Assembly (NCBI GenBank): GCA_026387315.1
Contig: JAPLLY010000007.1
Coordinates: 1-64,000 of the forward strand
Direction of reading: 5' to 3'
Length of the DNA: 64,000 bases
DNA from: Candidatus Omnitrophota bacterium
Lineage (GTDB): Bacteria; Omnitrophota; Gorgyraeia; Gygaellales; Profunditerraquicolaceae
Below the pieces are notes generated by a model. The model saw nothing but the letters and a program-made list of their open reading frames with translations, made no database searches and was not told the origin of the DNA. Both the position numbers and the translations under genes were made by a program. How positions within the stretch are numbered: position 1 is the first letter of the stretch; each line of letters opens with the position of its first letter. Positions 54,287 to 61,812 of this stretch are shown here, piece after piece.

Positions 54287-55762
54287 ATGCGCGTACTATT
54301 AGTTAAACCACATGCCCAACTTCTAGTGCCTATCAGGCTGCAAGAAGGGTTTCTGCATCTTGAACCTTTAGAGCTGGAAATTGTGGCTGGAGGCCTGGGC
54401 CCGGAAGAAGAGATTAAAATTCTGGATTTAGGCCTCCGGAAAAATCGCAACCAGTTTGCTGTTTTTGAAAAAACCGTAAAACTTTGGCATCCGGACCTAG
54501 TGGGCTTTACCGGCTACAGTAGTAATCTTTCGGCAATCAAGAAATTAGCCCAGCTTACCAAATCCCTAAACCCCCGGATTATTACTGTAGTTGGAGGCAT
54601 ACACGCTACGCTTTTACCAAAAGATTTTGCTGTTGGCCAAGTTGATATTATTGTGCGCGGCGAAGGAGGAGTGGTTTTAAGAGAAATCGTGCGGCGTTTT
54701 AAAAAGAAAGAACCTTTATTTTTTGATAATCTGGCGCTTTCTACCCGGGACCCGGAATTTAAAACTAAAGCGGATTTAGGGCCACCGGATTATCCAGAGA
54801 TAGATAAAATTCCTCTGCCGCGCAGAGACCTGGTCGAACGCTCGCGTTATTTCTGTATCTGGACCTCTAGCGGCACCGGCAGGTTAAAAACGCTTTTTCC
54901 ACAAGTCGCCAGCCTGCGCACATCTATCGGCTGCGCGTTTTCCTGCACTTTCTGCGTTATTCATCACCTGATGCACCGAAGATATTTACAACGCCAGGCG
55001 CTAGATGTAGTCAATGAAATAGCGGGACTAAAAGAAGAACATATTTATTTTCTAGATGATGAGATGTTTTTAAATAGCCAGCGCTGCCAACAGATTGCTG
55101 AATTATTACTTAAGCACAACATAAAAAAAGAATACATTAGTTGGGCCAGGAGTGACACGATTGTAAAACACCCGGAGATTTTTAAACTTTGGAAACAGGC
55201 GGGTTTAAGCACGGTTTATGTCGGTTTAGAGAGCATGGATGAGAAGAAACTGGTAGAATATAAGAAACGGCTATCAGTAGAAACTAACCGTAAAGCCATC
55301 GCCATTTTAAAAGAAATAGGAATTACTTTGCACGCGGCTTTTATCGTGCATCCGGATTTTAATGAAGAGGGCTTTAAACGCTTAGAAAAAGAAATTCTGG
55401 CGCTTTGCCCGGCAGAAGTAACTTTTACCGTATTATCCCCATCACCGGGAACACCCTTTTGGCAGGAAAATAAAGAGCGGTTCACCTGTGATCCGTATTA
55501 TTACTATGATTGCATGCATACGATTTTACCCACTCGCCTGCCGTTGAGAAAATTCTATAGGCATTTTAGCCGCTTAACTGAACTGGCATTACGCGCCAAT
55601 CCTTTACGCGTGAACAAAATCAAAGTTCCTTTTGGTGATTTTATCCGCGCCATTGTTCGGGGCACAAAATATATCATTGCCCTGCAGTTAATTTATCGGG
55701 ATTATCCGCCTTCGCGCAGAAGACCACGGTGGTGTTCCATTTACCCAAAAAAGAATGATTAA
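54287..55762 (+). CDS. B12-binding-type radical SAM enzyme 3
   Basis: 491 residues. The N-terminal B12-binding-type region has HPDLVGFTGYSSNLSAIKKLAQL...RIITVVGGIHATLLPKDF and IIVRGEGGVVLREI. The radical SAM motif is C216-x3-C220-x2-C223 (IGCAFSCTFC). The YFLDDEMFLNSQRCQQIAELLL and VYVGLESMDEKKLVEYKKRL blocks follow. It is the third such enzyme in the cluster. Together with the radical SAM-dehydratase fusion that gives four radical SAM proteins, an unusual number for a fatty-acid-like pathway. It overlaps the ligase gene by 8 bases. Confidence 0.85.
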   Translation: MRVLLVKPHAQLLVPIRLQEGFLHLEPLELEIVAGGLGPEEEIKILDLGLRKNRNQFAVFEKTVKLWHPDLVGFTGYSSNLSAIKKLAQLTKSLNPRIITVVGGIHATLLPKDFAVGQVDIIVRGEGGVVLREIVRRFKKKEPLFFDNLALSTRDPEFKTKADLGPPDYPEIDKIPLPRRDLVERSRYFCIWTSSGTGRLKTLFPQVASLRTSIGCAFSCTFCVIHHLMHRRYLQRQALDVVNEIAGLKEEHIYFLDDEMFLNSQRCQQIAELLLKHNIKKEYISWARSDTIVKHPEIFKLWKQAGLSTVYVGLESMDEKKLVEYKKRLSVETNRKAIAILKEIGITLHAAFIVHPDFNEEGFKRLEKEILALCPAEVTFTVLSPSPGTPFWQENKERFTCDPYYYYDCMHTILPTRLPLRKFYRHFSRLTELALRANPLRVNKIKVPFGDFIRAIVRGTKYIIALQLIYRDYPPSRRRPRWCSIYPKKND

Positions 55763-57170
55763 TATCGCCCGAGTAATCGCTAAAGAAACTAAAAATTACC
55801 TAAATCGCAACGCAGTGATTGATGGCGATAAAATTATCACTTACGCCCAATTATTGGAAGCAGTAGATAAAACGAGCACAGAATTAAAAAAACTAGGGGT
55901 AACCAGGTTTAACCGCGTGGCCTTACTCTGCAACGATAGCATTGATTACATTGTTATGAGCTTAGCGGTGCTTTCGCTCTATGCGGTGATTGTTCCGGTG
56001 CCTTTTGCTTCCGCGCAAGATGAAATTGACACCCTTCTTGAGAATATAAAAATAAATTTCCTTATCTTCCAGCAGGGAAGCTATCCGCAAAAAGGCGCTC
56101 AAGCAGTCGGAAAAAAAACTTTTATCATTAAGCTAAAAGTTAAAGGCAGGGTTAATCCTGATTTCTATAAAATCAACCCGGCATTCATCCGTTTTTCCTC
56201 CGGGACTACCGGAACAAATAAAGGAGTGGTGCTTTCGCATAAATCCATAGTTGAAAGGACAGAAGCGGCCAACAAGGGTTTAAAAATCAAACCCGGCGAA
56301 CAAATTATCTGGGTGCTCTCCATGAGCTTTCATTTCGTGGTGACCATACTTTTATTTTTACGCCGCGGCGCAACCATCATCCTAAGCAGCCGGAATTTTC
56401 CCCAAGGCCTATTGCATAATTTAAATCGCTATCCAGCCACTTTTATCTATGCCTCACCGCTGCATTATCATCTGCTGGCCTGTTTAAATATCCCCAAGAA
56501 ATCTTTAGCTAAAGTGCGGCTGGCAATCTCTACCGCCATCAAGCTGCCCGCGGAGATTGCTGAAAAATTTAGCCGGAAGTTTGGTTTCCAGTTGGCGGAA
56601 AGCTACGGCATCATTGAAATGGGCTTACCTTTTACCAACATCTCCGGCAATATCGCCAAACGCGGATCAGTAGGCAAGATACTTCCGGATTATAAAATAA
56701 AAATATTAAACAAGGACGCGCAAGGGACAGGCCAGATCCATATAAAAGGCAAAGGCATGTTTGATGCTTATTTTTATCCCTGGCGATCCAGCCGAAAAGC
56801 CTTGGTTGGCGGTTGGTTTAATACCGGAGATTTAGGCTGCCTGGATCAAGACGGTTTCTTATTTATCTTAGGCCGCCACAAGCAGGTAATTAACTTCAGC
56901 GGAATGAAGATATTTCCTTTTGAAGTAGAAAGCCTTTTAAATACGCACATTTTAGTTAAAGAATCTTTAGTCTATGGCAAGCGGCATCCGGAATACGGCC
57001 AGCTGCCGGCTGCCAAAATTATATTAAAAAACAATCCCACCGGCCTTGATGCCGGCACCTTAAGTAAATTTTGCTATCAGCATTTAGCAGCTTACAAGGT
57101 TCCCAAGGAGTTTGAATTTGTAAACTGTCTTCCTAAAACCGTTAGCGGTAAACTAAAGATTGTAGTATAA
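55755..57170 (+). CDS. Acyl-CoA synthetase-type adenylate-forming ligase
   Basis: 471 residues, ANL superfamily. Motifs: AMP-binding P-loop FIRFSSGTTGTNKGVVLSHKS, AESYGIIEMG, GWFNTGDLGCLDQDGFLFILGRHKQVINFSGMKIFPFEVESLL, and the C-terminal catalytic Lys in LPKTVSGKLKIVV. It activates a carboxylic acid, probably loading an ACP of the cluster or activating the starter or a fatty acid. It is the second ligase, of a different subgroup from the PaaK-like one at 34417. It is the last gene I assign to the cluster; the next gene is carbohydrate-related, 8 bases on. Confidence 0.85.
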   Translation: MINIARVIAKETKNYLNRNAVIDGDKIITYAQLLEAVDKTSTELKKLGVTRFNRVALLCNDSIDYIVMSLAVLSLYAVIVPVPFASAQDEIDTLLENIKINFLIFQQGSYPQKGAQAVGKKTFIIKLKVKGRVNPDFYKINPAFIRFSSGTTGTNKGVVLSHKSIVERTEAANKGLKIKPGEQIIWVLSMSFHFVVTILLFLRRGATIILSSRNFPQGLLHNLNRYPATFIYASPLHYHLLACLNIPKKSLAKVRLAISTAIKLPAEIAEKFSRKFGFQLAESYGIIEMGLPFTNISGNIAKRGSVGKILPDYKIKILNKDAQGTGQIHIKGKGMFDAYFYPWRSSRKALVGGWFNTGDLGCLDQDGFLFILGRHKQVINFSGMKIFPFEVESLLNTHILVKESLVYGKRHPEYGQLPAAKIILKNNPTGLDAGTLSKFCYQHLAAYKVPKEFEFVNCLPKTVSGKLKIVV

Positions 57171-57178
57171 TAAATTCC

Positions 57179-58753
57179 ATGTTGAACCTGGCAATCATCT
57201 ACCATATGCATCAGCCATATTACAAAAACCTTCTGACAGAACAGAGCGATCTTCCTTGGGTCAGGTTGCACGGTGTCAAAGATTATCTAGATATGGTGCA
57301 AATCTTAGAGCAGTTTCCCAAAATGAAGCTGACCTTTAATGTTGTGCCGTCCTTATTCGAACAAATCGAAGATTATAATAATACCGGGCTAAAGGATGAA
57401 TACCTGCGGCTATCCAGAAAACCCGCCGAGCAATTAACCAAAACCGATAAAGAATTTATCCTGCAGAATTTCTTCTCCATAAATAAGGACAAGGTCATTG
57501 CTTTTTCCCCGCGCTACTACCAGCTGTATTTTAAAAAACAATCCGGGCAGGAATTCAATCTCGGCGATTACCTTGACCTGCAGGTCTGCTTCAACCTTTT
57601 TTGGATTGATCCATCATTTAGAAAAAATATCCCGGAATTAAAGAAGGTAATGGATAAAGAAAGGTTTTTCTCGGAAAATGATAAGCAGATTGTTTTAAAC
57701 CAGCAGTTAGAAATCTTAAAAAGAATAATTCCGGCTTATAAAAACGCGCAGAACAACGGACAGGTTGAAATCAGCGTAACGCCTTATTATCATCCTATCT
57801 TGCCCTTACTTTATGATACTAATATCGCCAAAGAGGCAAATAAGAAAACTGTCCTGCCTCAGGAAGTGTTTAATTACCCCCTGGATGCCAAATATCAAAT
57901 TGATAGCGCGATAGAATTCTATAAACAAAGATTTGATACCGCGCCGCTGGGCATGTGGCCCTCTGAAGAGGGAGTAAGCGAGCATATCTTGCCTTATATT
58001 ATTGAATCCGGAATAAAATGGATGGTTACTGATGAAGTAATTTTATTTAAATCTTTGAAATTAAAAAAACGCGATACCAAACTGCTTTACCAGCCTCACT
58101 TACTTAAAAGGAAGGAAGGAGAGCTGAATATTGTTTTTCGCGACCGTAATCTTTCAGACTTAATCGGCTTTGTCTATCATCAGATGAAAGAGGTTGATGC
58201 GGTAAATAATTTTATGAAGCATTTAGAAAATATCAATAAAGCCTTTTCCGCCAAAGGCGGATCCGCCTCCGGCGAAAAGGGCAAAGACATTTTAGTCACT
58301 ATTGCCTTAGACGGAGAAAATGCCTGGGAGTTTTACCGTAATGACGGAGTAGATTTCCTGGAATTGTTTTATCAGCGCATAAGCCAGGCAGATTTTATAA
58401 AGACTACTACAGTCAGTGAATATTTAAAACTTAATCCGGCCAAAAGAATAATCAAACGCCTAAGCGCAGGCTCCTGGATTTACGGAGAATTCGGAAAATG
58501 GATTGGTAATCCCCATAAAGTAAAAGCCTGGGAATGGCTGGCGCAGGCGCGCAAAGCAATCCAAGAAACTAAAAACCCCAGTGACCTGGCCTGGAAACAA
58601 ATGTACATTTTAGAGGGAAGTGATTGGTTCTGGTGGGCAGGAGAAGATCCGGATGGATCATTTGACCGGCTGTTCAGGCTGCATTTAACTAACTTTTATC
58701 AGCTAATTAAACAAGAACCTCCGGCATATCTTGCCAGCCCCTTAACCTCTTAG
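57179..58753 (+). CDS. Glycoside hydrolase family 57 enzyme
   Basis: 524 residues. The N-terminus MLNLAIIYHMHQPYYKNLL is the GH57 start (HxHxP-like). KLTFNVVPSLFEQIEDY, GMWPSEEGVSEHILPYIIESGIKWMVTDE and the conserved LDGENAWEFYRNDGVDFLELFYQRI are also GH57 blocks; the nucleophile and acid residues probably lie in the WPSEEG and TDE region. GH57 members include alpha-amylase, 4-alpha-glucanotransferase and branching enzyme. Which one it is cannot be told. It may share a transcript with the preceding ligase; function in glycogen or starch turnover fits the CBM48-like domain 2 kb on. Confidence 0.85.
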   Translation: MLNLAIIYHMHQPYYKNLLTEQSDLPWVRLHGVKDYLDMVQILEQFPKMKLTFNVVPSLFEQIEDYNNTGLKDEYLRLSRKPAEQLTKTDKEFILQNFFSINKDKVIAFSPRYYQLYFKKQSGQEFNLGDYLDLQVCFNLFWIDPSFRKNIPELKKVMDKERFFSENDKQIVLNQQLEILKRIIPAYKNAQNNGQVEISVTPYYHPILPLLYDTNIAKEANKKTVLPQEVFNYPLDAKYQIDSAIEFYKQRFDTAPLGMWPSEEGVSEHILPYIIESGIKWMVTDEVILFKSLKLKKRDTKLLYQPHLLKRKEGELNIVFRDRNLSDLIGFVYHQMKEVDAVNNFMKHLENINKAFSAKGGSASGEKGKDILVTIALDGENAWEFYRNDGVDFLELFYQRISQADFIKTTTVSEYLKLNPAKRIIKRLSAGSWIYGEFGKWIGNPHKVKAWEWLAQARKAIQETKNPSDLAWKQMYILEGSDWFWWAGEDPDGSFDRLFRLHLTNFYQLIKQEPPAYLASPLTS

Positions 58754-58774
58754 CATTAACTTCACGTCATTGCG

Positions 58775-58841
58775 AGGAGGCGAAGCCGACGAAGCAATCT
58801 TTAAATCGCGATTGCTTCGCCACTGCGTGGCTCGCAATGAC
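58775..58841. repeat. TCATTGCGAGG hairpin repeat, full copy
   Basis: GTCATTGCGAG..GCGAAG..GACGAAGCAATC pairs with GATTGCTTCGCC..GGCTCGCAATGAC. Same family as 12128 and 29769. It separates the GH57 gene from the promoter at 58859. Confidence 0.85.
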
Positions 58842-58858
58842 TGCTAGACCATAACTCC

Positions 58859-58887
58859 TTGACATAGTTAGGGTTTTATGTTATAAA
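58859..58887 (+). promoter_or_regulatory. Sigma-70 promoter with almost no leader
   Basis: TTGACA at 58859-58864, spacer of 17, TATAAA at 58882-58887. A start about 7 bases further on would lie near 58894, three bases before the ATG at 58897. There is no Shine-Dalgarno between. The mRNA would be leaderless or nearly so. Confidence 0.65.
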
Positions 58888-58896
58888 ATACAATCA

Positions 58897-59469
58897 ATGA
58901 ATAAAAAAGAAATTTATGAGCATTTGGCTAATATTTATCTGGATGCCTCTTCGAAGTCTTCAAAGAAAAGACACAAATTTGGTTCTTATTCTAAAACGGT
59001 TCAGGGGGTAATCCTTGTCGGATTGGTGATGGTTTTGGGATTAGGCAGTTTTACTACTTATTCCCATATCCAAAACCGTAACCAACCGGGCCAGATTGCT
59101 TTATTCTTGCATCAAGATACGGCAAAAATTAATTTTAATTTTGACCCGGCTAAAAAAGAATCCTTTTCGCTGAATCTTAAACAGTTAAACTTATCCAAAT
59201 ATAAATTCTTGGCTTTTAGCATAAGAAAAACTAACTCTCAAGACATAATTTCATTAAGAGTAGAGTTTACTAACCGCTTTAACGAAAGATCTGAAATTTA
59301 CATCAAAGATATCTTTGATAAATGGACCGACCAAAAAATAGATTTTAATAGTTTCGCTAAAATGAATGACTGGGCCCAAATGAAAGAATTGGCTTTTATC
59401 ATTGAAGAGTGGAATGTCAGAGAGAAATCAGGAATTGTCTATCTGGATAACATTAGGATTTTAAAATAG
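58897..59469 (+). CDS. Membrane-anchored beta-domain protein (CBM-like)
   Basis: 190 residues. One transmembrane segment (VQGVILVGLVMVLGLGSFTTY, about residues 38-58) follows a short cytoplasmic part rich in Ser/Lys. The outer part is a beta-sandwich-like domain (KYKFLAFSIRKTNSQDIISLRVEFTNRFNERSEIYIKDIFDKWTDQKIDFNSFAKM...ELAFIIEEWNVREKSGIVYLDNIRIL), similar in pattern to CIA30 or carbohydrate-binding jelly rolls. Role unknown; it lies ahead of a ParA-CBM48 fusion. Confidence 0.6.
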   Translation: MNKKEIYEHLANIYLDASSKSSKKRHKFGSYSKTVQGVILVGLVMVLGLGSFTTYSHIQNRNQPGQIALFLHQDTAKINFNFDPAKKESFSLNLKQLNLSKYKFLAFSIRKTNSQDIISLRVEFTNRFNERSEIYIKDIFDKWTDQKIDFNSFAKMNDWAQMKELAFIIEEWNVREKSGIVYLDNIRILK

Positions 59470-59482
59470 GAGGAGAGGCTAA

Positions 59483-60577
59483 ATGCGCATTATAACCATC
59501 TCGAATCAAAAGGGAGGCTGCGGCAAAACAACCACATCCATTAATTTAGCCGCGGCACTGGCAAGCAATTCCCGCAAGGTTCTACTTATTGACCTTGACC
59601 CGCAGGCGCATGCCACCAGCGGCCTGGACATAAAAGCGGATTTAAGCATTTATAATGTCCTTTCTAAAATTACCAATAAAAAAAGCAAACTCGAAGAAAT
59701 TATCCAGAATTTAGGAGAGAATTTTGATATCGCGCCTTCCAGCATAGTTTTAAGCACGCTGGAACAGGAGTTAAGCGGTGAAATCGGAAGAGAATCCCGC
59801 CTCTGCGATATCCTGAAAAATTTTAAAAACAACTACGACTATATTTTAATTGACTGCCCGCCAAACTTAGGAATCCTTACCATTAACGCCATCCGGGCGG
59901 CTAATGAAATAATTATCCCCGTGGAAGCCAGCAGATTTTCTTTAGAAGGCGTAAGCCAGCTCACCAGTATTATTAATTTGATAGCGGAAAGATTAAATCA
60001 CCGCGTGGATTTCCGGGTTTTGGTTGCCAACTTTGATTCCCGCCTCGCGCATTCATTTACTATGCTTGAAAAGATCAAAAACGATTATAGAAATAAAATG
60101 TTTTCTAATATCATCCATGTAAATGTTAAATTAAAAGAGGCGCAGAACGCGGGATTAAACATCCTGGCTTATGATAAATACTGCCGTGGAGCAAAAGATT
60201 ATTTCTCACTTTCCCGGGAAATTATCACTCAGGAGAATAACCCAGAACCCAGCCAGGCAGTAGAAAAAACTTTCCAGAAACGCATGAATGAAATTCTTAA
60301 AAAAGAGCTGCCCAGGTTAAATGAAGTCGTGCTTAGCATTAATGCCCCGGATGCCAAAGAAGTTTATCTAGCCGGAGAATTCAACAACTGGAAACTCGAT
60401 GAAAACAGCCGCATGGAACAAACTAACGGCTGCTGGACTAAGCGCTTAAACTTAAACAGCGGCAAATACCGTTACCGTTTTGTGATTGATGGAAACTGGT
60501 CTGAAGATCCAGTTAATCCGTTAACGCAATTAAATACTTACGGAACCTTAGATTCTCTACTTGAGGTTAAGATTTAG
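59483..60577 (+). CDS. ParA-family ATPase fused to a CBM48-like glycogen-binding domain
   Basis: 364 residues. The first ~250 are a ParA/MinD-like ATPase: deviant Walker A SNQKGGCGKTTTSINLAAAL, LIDLDPQAHATSG, and Walker B YILIDCPPNLGILT. The C-terminal ~90 residues (from about 275) are an E-set domain of the CBM48/AMPK-beta type: VVLSINAPDAKEVYLAGEFNNWKLDENSRM...CWTKRLNLNSGKYRYRFVIDGNWSEDPVNP. The aromatic residues of the glycogen site are present. ParA proteins position DNA or large cargo by ATP-driven patterns; with this domain the cargo might be glycogen or a carbohydrate enzyme. AGGAGGAG Shine-Dalgarno. No ParB partner is adjacent. Confidence 0.85.
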   Translation: MRIITISNQKGGCGKTTTSINLAAALASNSRKVLLIDLDPQAHATSGLDIKADLSIYNVLSKITNKKSKLEEIIQNLGENFDIAPSSIVLSTLEQELSGEIGRESRLCDILKNFKNNYDYILIDCPPNLGILTINAIRAANEIIIPVEASRFSLEGVSQLTSIINLIAERLNHRVDFRVLVANFDSRLAHSFTMLEKIKNDYRNKMFSNIIHVNVKLKEAQNAGLNILAYDKYCRGAKDYFSLSREIITQENNPEPSQAVEKTFQKRMNEILKKELPRLNEVVLSINAPDAKEVYLAGEFNNWKLDENSRMEQTNGCWTKRLNLNSGKYRYRFVIDGNWSEDPVNPLTQLNTYGTLDSLLEVKI

Positions 60578-60601
60578 GCTGAGGTTTAGGAACCTTTACA
60601 C

Positions 60602-60928
60602 ATGACTAATCCGCAGGAAGAACAACAAGTTCGCGAAGGAAAATTTTTTGCCGTAATTTCGTATGTTTCCTTCCTTTGTATAATTACTTTAATTTTAAAA
60701 AAAGATAACAAGTTTGCCCTTTACCATGCCAAACAAGGCTTGGTGCTGTTTGTAATGGAGGTGGCAGCATTCATACTCTCGATTATACCTTTCCTAGGCT
60801 GGCTGATCGGGATATTTGGATACGCCTTATTTCTGCTGGTTTCTTTATGGGGAATCATGCAGTCTATCCTGGGCATCTACAGCCGTATACCGATTGTAAC
60901 TGATATATCAGAGAAGGTCATCCTTTAA
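60602..60928 (+). CDS. DUF4870/Tic20-like small membrane protein
   Basis: 108 residues. The opening EEQQVREGKFFAVISYVSFLCIITLIL, the KFALYHAKQGLVLFV motif and the later hydrophobic segments (VAAFILSIIPFLGWLIGIFGYALFLLVSLWGIM) fit the DUF4870/Tic20-like family, where the FALYHAKQ motif is diagnostic. Three membrane segments. No established role in bacteria. It lies between the ParA fusion and a basic protein gene, probably in the same transcript. Confidence 0.75.
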   Translation: MTNPQEEQQVREGKFFAVISYVSFLCIITLILKKDNKFALYHAKQGLVLFVMEVAAFILSIIPFLGWLIGIFGYALFLLVSLWGIMQSILGIYSRIPIVTDISEKVIL

Positions 60929-60947
60929 AATAAAGAGGGAGGGTTAC

Positions 60948-61349
60948 ATGGCTTTAAAAAAGAAAATCAAAAAAGCAGCAAAGAAATCTACTAATAAGAT
61001 GTTTAAGAAAAAAATAAAGAAGGCAGTAAAGAAAACTGTAACGGTTAGTAAAAAGAAGCTGGTTTTAAAAAAGAAGCCCACTACCAAGAAAGCTGCTAAA
61101 AACGAAGGCAAACTTATCGGCTTAATCACGCATTATTTTCCCCATGTCCAAGCCGCGGTAATTAAATTAAAGGGCCCCTTAGCTAAGGGGGATACAGTAA
61201 AGATAAAGGGGCATACTACTGATATTACCCAAATTGCAGCCTCCATGCAAATTGACCGGGTAGATATCCAAACCGCCAAAAAAGGCGATGAAATCGGCTT
61301 GCAAGTCAGCTCCCGGGTAAGACAACAAGACAAAGTTTATAAGGTTTAA
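60948..61349 (+). CDS. Lysine-rich tail fused to an EF-Tu domain 2-like barrel
   Basis: 133 residues in two parts. Residues 1-50 are almost all Lys/Ala (MALKKKIKKAAKKSTNKMFK, then KKAVKKTV and KKKLVLKKKPTTKKAAKN), like the C-terminal tail of histone H1 or bacterial H1-like proteins. Residues 52-133 form a small beta barrel resembling EF-Tu domain 2 (KLIGLITHYFPHVQAAVIKLKGPLAKGDTVKIKGHTTDITQIAASMQIDRVDIQTAKKGDEIGLQVSSRVRQQDKVYKV), as found in translation factor-like proteins and at the end of U32 peptidases. A nucleic-acid-binding role (RNA or DNA) is likely. GGAGGGTT before the ATG. Confidence 0.75.
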   Translation: MALKKKIKKAAKKSTNKMFKKKIKKAVKKTVTVSKKKLVLKKKPTTKKAAKNEGKLIGLITHYFPHVQAAVIKLKGPLAKGDTVKIKGHTTDITQIAASMQIDRVDIQTAKKGDEIGLQVSSRVRQQDKVYKV

Positions 61350-61515
61350 CCTACTCAACCTATTCCCCAATTTGTTTATAAAATAAAACAAAACTCCGTT
61401 TTGACTATTTAAACCTAATAAATAAACTTAAACTGCTTATATTCTAATAGTCATATCTCATTGATATATAAATAATTACAACTTTAATTAATTATTATCA
61501 TTACTCTCGCCAACT

Positions 61516-61531
61516 TGGCACGGAAACTGCT
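61516..61531 (+). promoter_or_regulatory. Sigma-54 promoter (-24/-12)
   Basis: TGGCACGGAAACTGCT matches the consensus TGGCACGxxxxTTGCW with one change (C for T in TTGC). The GG (61517-61518) and GC (61529-61530) are separated by exactly 10 bases, as required. Transcription would start near 61542 and read into the HTH/Wza/Wzz operon. It needs an activator ATPase, which is not encoded nearby. Confidence 0.75.
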
Positions 61532-61557
61532 GTAATAGTAAGTATATGACAATCTCG

Positions 61558-61584
61558 GACATACCTGGACATACACAGACATAC
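61558..61584 (+). promoter_or_regulatory. Three GACATAC direct repeats with 10-base period
   Basis: GACATAC starts at 61558, 61568 and 61578, so the three units lie on the same face of the helix. They are just downstream of the expected start, 19 bases before the TTG start of the HTH gene. The position fits a repressor operator or an RNA-level site. The HTH protein encoded next is the obvious candidate ligand. Confidence 0.6.
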
Positions 61585-61602
61585 TAAGAAGAGGGGGATA
61601 AA

Positions 61603-61812
61603 TTGGGCAACGAAAAAATGACGATTACAGATGTGGCAGATCGAATTGGCGTCACTCCTAAGACCATTATGCGTTGGGAGAAATCCGGTAAGGTTAACAA
61701 GCCTAAACGCGATTGGAGGCTCTGGAGGGTTTACGATAAGAACGATTTCAAAAAACTTAAGGCTTTTAAAGAAACAGTTGTTTATCTAGAGGAGGATTCC
61801 AATGCAAGGTAA
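61603..61812 (+). CDS. Small MerR-like HTH protein
   Basis: 69 residues: MTITDVADRIGVTPKTIMRWEKSGKVNKPKRDWRLWRVYDKNDFKKLKAF is a MerR/excisionase-type winged helix-turn-helix. It starts with TTG at 61603, supported by GAGGGGG five bases before it. The ATG five codons later has no Shine-Dalgarno at proper distance. It overlaps the Wza-like gene by 11 bases, so the exopolysaccharide operon begins with a regulator gene. It probably controls its own operon through the GACATAC repeats. Confidence 0.78.
   Translation: MGNEKMTITDVADRIGVTPKTIMRWEKSGKVNKPKRDWRLWRVYDKNDFKKLKAFKETVVYLEEDSNAR

Larger units (their letters stand above)
61350..61602 (+). promoter_or_regulatory. AT-rich intergenic region with regulatory sites
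   Basis: 253 bases without a gene. It has a small CAAAAC-tcc-GTTTTG hairpin (61389-61403) after the basic protein gene, an AT-rich stretch with a TCATATCTCATTGATATATAA segment, the sigma-54 site at 61516, and the GACATAC triple at 61558. The AT-rich part upstream of the sigma-54 site is where an enhancer protein would bind. Confidence 0.6.

Noticed and set aside
57179-58753. GH57 gene as part of the lipid cluster
   Set aside because: It is only 8 bases from the ligase gene and may share its transcript, but its family acts on glucans and the next genes are carbohydrate-related, so it is left outside the pathway.
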